Below are positions 6,910 to 8,666 of a stretch of DNA of 8,666 nt, piece by piece. The DNA comes from Gammaproteobacteria bacterium UBA3532 (GTDB lineage: Bacteria > Pseudomonadota > Gammaproteobacteria > Enterobacterales > UBA3532), in contig DFOV01000128.1 in assembly GCA_002376965.1 (NCBI GenBank), positions 1-8,666 of the forward strand, written 5' to 3'. How positions within the stretch are numbered: the stretch's first letter is position 1; every line of letters starts with the position of its first letter. Under the pieces are notes generated by a model, which did no database searches, was not told where the DNA came from, and saw only the letters and a list, made by a program, of their open reading frames with translations. A program made the translations under genes and the position numbers.

Positions 6910-7025
6910 ACATGGCCAGTCCAGCAACTCTAATTACATGGCCAAAGTCACTGTTCCACTACAGCTAAAACAACTCACAGGTCGGAGCCTGCATTAATTG
7001 GGATTGCTCAAATAACTCACAGATC
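6910..7025. repeat. Two pairs of short direct repeats
   Basis: ACATGGCCA occurs at 6910-6918 and 6936-6944. AACTCACAGGTC (6972-6983) returns with one change as AACTCACAGATC (7014-7025). The shorter AACTC also appears at 6926-6930. All lie within 120 bases, directly before a broken methyltransferase frame. Closely spaced short repeats like these occur at the ends of IS21-type elements and in some operator regions. I cannot decide between those and chance from this sequence alone. Confidence 0.4.
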
Positions 7026-7028
7026 TAA

Positions 7029-7208
7029 ATTTTCCATCAGGTAGATTTAACAACATTAAAATATTATACTTCTGCCGTGGGAGTACCGTTTAGTGAGCTA
7101 AGAGCGGTTGAGGATAAATCGTTACCGTTGGAAGGTAAACCACCTTCATTTGATGACAACCTTATCATCCATGGCGATAACCTCGTAGCCATAAAGACGA
7201 GCATTTAA
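7029..7208 (+). pseudogene. N-terminal fragment of a type III-like site-specific DNA methyltransferase
   Basis: An open frame of 59 codons contains FDDNLIIHGDNLVAIK near its end. This matches the conserved N-terminal segment of Mod-type adenine methyltransferases, usually written NLLIxGDNLxALKALLP, which runs on into the catalytic DPPY motif. Here the frame departs from the family right after AIK and stops at TAA (7206-7208), so the DPPY motif and the rest of the protein are missing. No ATG is present in the frame. The preceding residues (YYTSAVGVPFSELRAVEDKS) also fit the lead-in of such enzymes. It is therefore a relic of a restriction-modification locus. The break lies about 20 bases before the IS element, so the insertion itself did not cause it. 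The family identification rests on recalled motifs and is moderately firm. Confidence 0.65.
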
Positions 7209-7226
7209 ATGGAAACGATGACACTA

Positions 7227-7243
7227 GAGGCTGTTGATCTTTG
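7227..7243 (+). repeat. Left terminal inverted repeat of the IS element
   Basis: This end lies downstream of the transposase stop. It matches the other end at 16 of 17 bases, differing only at the fifth position (C against T). Just inside it, GAACA (7243-7247) and TGTTC (7253-7257) form a short hairpin that overlaps the transposase stop. Confidence 0.88.
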
Positions 7244-7255
7244 AACATTATTTGT

Positions 7256-8014
7256 TCAGCAGTACATTGGTAGCCACATCATCATGAATGCCAATGCGAC
7301 TGTACTGCTATAGTTTCGAGCTAGCTTGTCGTATCTTGTTGATATTGCCCGGTACCTTTTTATCCTCAAAAACGCGTTTTCAACAAGATGCCTATATCGA
7401 TACAGGCACCAGTCCATATCGTCATTACCTAATTTGTTATTTCGTTTGCGTGGAATATTGGCATCTGCTCCACTTTCTTCTACGTAAGCTCTAAAAGCTT
7501 CACTGTCATAGCCTTTATCAGCACAAACAATATTGGCTTGTGGGGAGTTTATTATCAGACTTTGTGCATGTACGATGTCGTTCACTTGACCACCGGATAG
7601 TTCAAAATAAACGGGCAGGCCACCGCTATCTACCGCAAGGTGAATTTTCGTTGAGTTACCACCTCGACTTTTTCCGATGGCCTCATCTTGTTTACCCGCT
7701 GCACCGCTACTATCCTGATGCGCTTTAACTATACTACCATCAAGAAACAACCATTCTGGGTCACCCTCGGAGGCTAAGCTTTCAAATAACTTTTGCAATA
7801 TGCCTTTCTTCGACCATAAATTAAATCGTCGGTAGACCGTATTCCAGAGACCAAATTCAGATGGCAAATCCCGCCACTGAATGCCGGTACGCATTCGGTA
7901 AAGTATGCCCTCCAGGGTATTTCGGTGCTCATATTTGTTATAGACTCTGCCACTCTCCTTTAGCAGTACTTTTAGGATTTCCCACGCATCATCTGTTAAC
8001 ATCGTTCTTGGCAT
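7256..8014 (-). CDS. IS5-family DDE transposase
   Basis: A 252-residue transposase that cuts and rejoins the element ends. The N-terminal helix-turn-helix-like domain (LTDDAWEILKVLL ... LEGILYRMRTGIQWRDLP, about 6-51) is the DUF4096 type typical of the IS5 family. The RNase H-like catalytic triad is complete: D92 (FLDGS), D166 (ADKGYDS) and E212 (VENAF). E212 sits in the Y-(2)-R-(3)-E-(6)-K signature as Y205, R208, E212 and K219. Residues STRYDKLARNY close the domain as in relatives. One uninterrupted frame gives the full protein, so no programmed frameshift is needed. The ATG at 8014 has no strong ribosome-binding site, which is common in insertion sequences and keeps expression low. A TATAAT box lies upstream inside the right end. 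Confidence 0.95.
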   Translation of the reverse strand: MPRTMLTDDAWEILKVLLKESGRVYNKYEHRNTLEGILYRMRTGIQWRDLPSEFGLWNTVYRRFNLWSKKGILQKLFESLASEGDPEWLFLDGSIVKAHQDSSGAAGKQDEAIGKSRGGNSTKIHLAVDSGGLPVYFELSGGQVNDIVHAQSLIINSPQANIVCADKGYDSEAFRAYVEESGADANIPRKRNNKLGNDDMDWCLYRYRHLVENAFLRIKRYRAISTRYDKLARNYSSTVALAFMMMWLPMYC

Positions 8015-8048
8015 AGCAACATTACGGTTAATTATTTTTGGCGAAACA

Positions 8049-8054
8049 ATTATA
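8049..8054 (-). promoter_or_regulatory. -10 box of the transposase promoter
   Basis: The - strand reads a perfect TATAAT here, 35 bases before the transposase ATG and within the right end of the element. No good -35 box is found at 16-18 bases upstream, so the promoter is probably weak. Confidence 0.45.
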
Positions 8055-8083
8055 CCTCGTTGCTATGCCGGCTGCTTTTCATA

Positions 8084-8100
8084 CAAAGATCAACAACCTC
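8084..8100 (-). repeat. Right terminal inverted repeat of the IS element
   Basis: The reverse complement of the left end with one mismatch, on the promoter side of the transposase. The CTAG after it (8100-8103) mirrors the CTAG at the left end. Confidence 0.88.
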
Positions 8101-8115
8101 TAGCGTTCAATCAAG

Positions 8116-8154
8116 ACAATATGCCATTATGTATCAAATATTACGGCATATTGT
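8116..8154. promoter_or_regulatory. Perfect 10-bp inverted repeat before a small gene
   Basis: ACAATATGCC (8116-8125) and GGCATATTGT (8145-8154) are exact reverse complements separated by 19 bases. The right arm ends five bases before the ATG at 8160. Two half-sites about 29 bases apart, centre to centre, would suit a dimeric or cooperative repressor, or a hairpin in the leader. The repeat is seen directly; the role is inference. Confidence 0.45.
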
Positions 8155-8159
8155 TTATT

Positions 8160-8426
8160 ATGAATAGTTTATTGCATTTAAAAGAAGGTGCATTTGCTGA
8201 GCGACTCACCGATAAAGCGATCACCAAAGTCATCGCTCAGGAAAGTAAAGATGATGAACTTAAGTTTTTTGTTTTTGCAATTAACGCTGATACTAAAACA
8301 GCATACGTTATGCGCCATGGCCGTTCTGATGCGCTGCGGACATGGCGCCTGGACAATCTAGCAAGGTTTTTAAAATTGCACGCTGTAGACGCTTTTGAAG
8401 TGCAATACGCGAAAATACAAGATTAA
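8160..8426 (+). CDS. Unrecognised 88-residue protein downstream of the IS element
   Basis: I do not recognise this protein with confidence. It is soluble, with a helical start (LHLKEGAFAERLTDKAITKVIAQE), a probable beta hairpin (LKFFVFAINADTKTAYVMRH) and an end pattern WRLDNLARFLKLHAVDAFEV. That end faintly recalls small plasmid partition- or replication-associated proteins, but this is a weak impression. I prefer the ATG at 8160. An upstream in-frame ATG at 8121 would give 101 residues, but it lies inside the left arm of the inverted repeat and adds 13 residues of unlikely composition. Neither start has a clear ribosome-binding site. The IS element sits about 60 bases upstream and may have separated the gene from its original promoter. 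Confidence 0.6.
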   Translation: MNSLLHLKEGAFAERLTDKAITKVIAQESKDDELKFFVFAINADTKTAYVMRHGRSDALRTWRLDNLARFLKLHAVDAFEVQYAKIQD

Positions 8427-8442
8427 TAAAGGTCAGTTGGGC

Positions 8443-8571
8443 ATGGAATGTATTTTTAAAGCAAGAGAGCAACTGGAGCGTATCTGGCCACTAACAGAAT
8501 TATGTTCTGCGCCGCCTACCACTCGGAATAAACTCATTTCATCAATGTTATTTGGGCTATTTGCATTCTAA
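8443..8571 (+). CDS. Possible 42-residue protein
   Basis: A short frame starts 16 bases after the preceding stop, with AAAGG (8428-8432) ten bases before its ATG. The sequence begins MECIFKAREQLERIWPLTEL and ends in a hydrophobic LFGLFAF. I know no family. It could be a real small gene in one transcript with the 88-residue gene, or the start of a broken longer gene, since the same frame stays open for some 19 codons after the stop. Confidence 0.25.
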   Translation: MECIFKAREQLERIWPLTELCSAPPTTRNKLISSMLFGLFAF

Positions 8572-8666
8572 GGTTGGATATTGAAATTTCATCCAGATGG
8601 CGACATTTCCGATTTGTGCAAAACTTGGTAGAAACTGGTTTGATAGTCAAGGTCGCCTAAAGACAA
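8572..8666. other. Unassigned sequence to the window end
   Basis: An ATG at 8597 opens a frame to the window edge (MATFPICAKLGRNW...), but it has no clear ribosome-binding site and only 23 codons are visible. Nothing else is recognisable here. Confidence 0.3.

Larger units (their letters stand above)
7227..8100 (-). mobile_element. Complete IS5-family insertion sequence, about 874 bp
   Basis: Terminal inverted repeats GAGGCTGTTGATCTTTG (7227-7243) and, read inward from the right, GAGGTTGTTGATCTTTG (8100-8084) match at 16 of 17 positions. They enclose one transposase gene on the - strand. CTAG lies at both outer ends (7224-7227 and 8100-8103). Target duplication is therefore either TA, giving an element of 874 bp, or CTAG, giving 872 bp (7228-8099); the palindrome prevents a choice. 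Size, ends and transposase type all fit the IS5 family, probably its IS427-like group. The element looks intact and possibly active, unlike the decayed sequence around it. Confidence 0.9.

Noticed and set aside
7132..7148. Inverted repeat GAAGGT / ACCTTC
   Set aside because: Short, lies inside the methyltransferase coding relic and has no U tract or promoter context; probably chance.
7288..7728. Two + strand frames inside the IS element
   Set aside because: They are antisense to the intact transposase.
1..8666. CRISPR array, tRNA or rRNA genes
   Set aside because: No regularly spaced repeats of about 25-40 bases, no cloverleaf with a T-loop, and no conserved rRNA segments were seen.

Overview
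The window looks like a piece of an accessory region from a Gram-negative bacterium, most likely a marine gammaproteobacterium of the Alteromonadales type. That guess rests on general sequence style (moderate GC, a three-part RND metal pump, an IS5-family element) and not on any marker gene.

Positions 1-5644 hold one compact, well-formed operon on the + strand. After a short upstream terminator-like hairpin (57-76) and a possible operator (118-134) come czcC (outer-membrane channel, 168-1502), czcB (periplasmic adaptor, 1502-2437) and czcA (inner-membrane heavy-metal RND pump, 2498-5608). They end at a textbook 12-bp terminator hairpin (5613-5644). Together they would export divalent metal cations across the whole envelope using the proton gradient. 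Two features stand out. The adaptor appears to lack the alpha-helical hairpin normally inserted in its lipoyl domain. A 24-codon reading frame with a strong ribosome-binding site bridges czcB and czcA and overlaps the ends of both.

Positions 5645-7224 are sparse and mixed. They hold a possible short transcription unit ending in a second + strand terminator (5788-5820), and two unrecognised, tightly spaced small genes on the - strand (6361 down to 5820). Next come a patch of unassigned sequence with short direct repeats and a broken N-terminal piece of a type III-like site-specific DNA methyltransferase (7029-7208).

Positions 7227-8100 are a complete IS5-family insertion sequence with a single intact transposase, near-perfect terminal inverted repeats and a CTAG sequence on both sides. 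After it comes a small unrecognised gene (8160-8426) preceded by a perfect 10-bp inverted repeat, then a possible 42-residue frame (8443-8571) and unassigned sequence to the window end. Overall this is a metal-resistance operon beside a decayed, IS-carrying region, as is common on genomic islands or plasmids. Nothing here proves which replicon it comes from.
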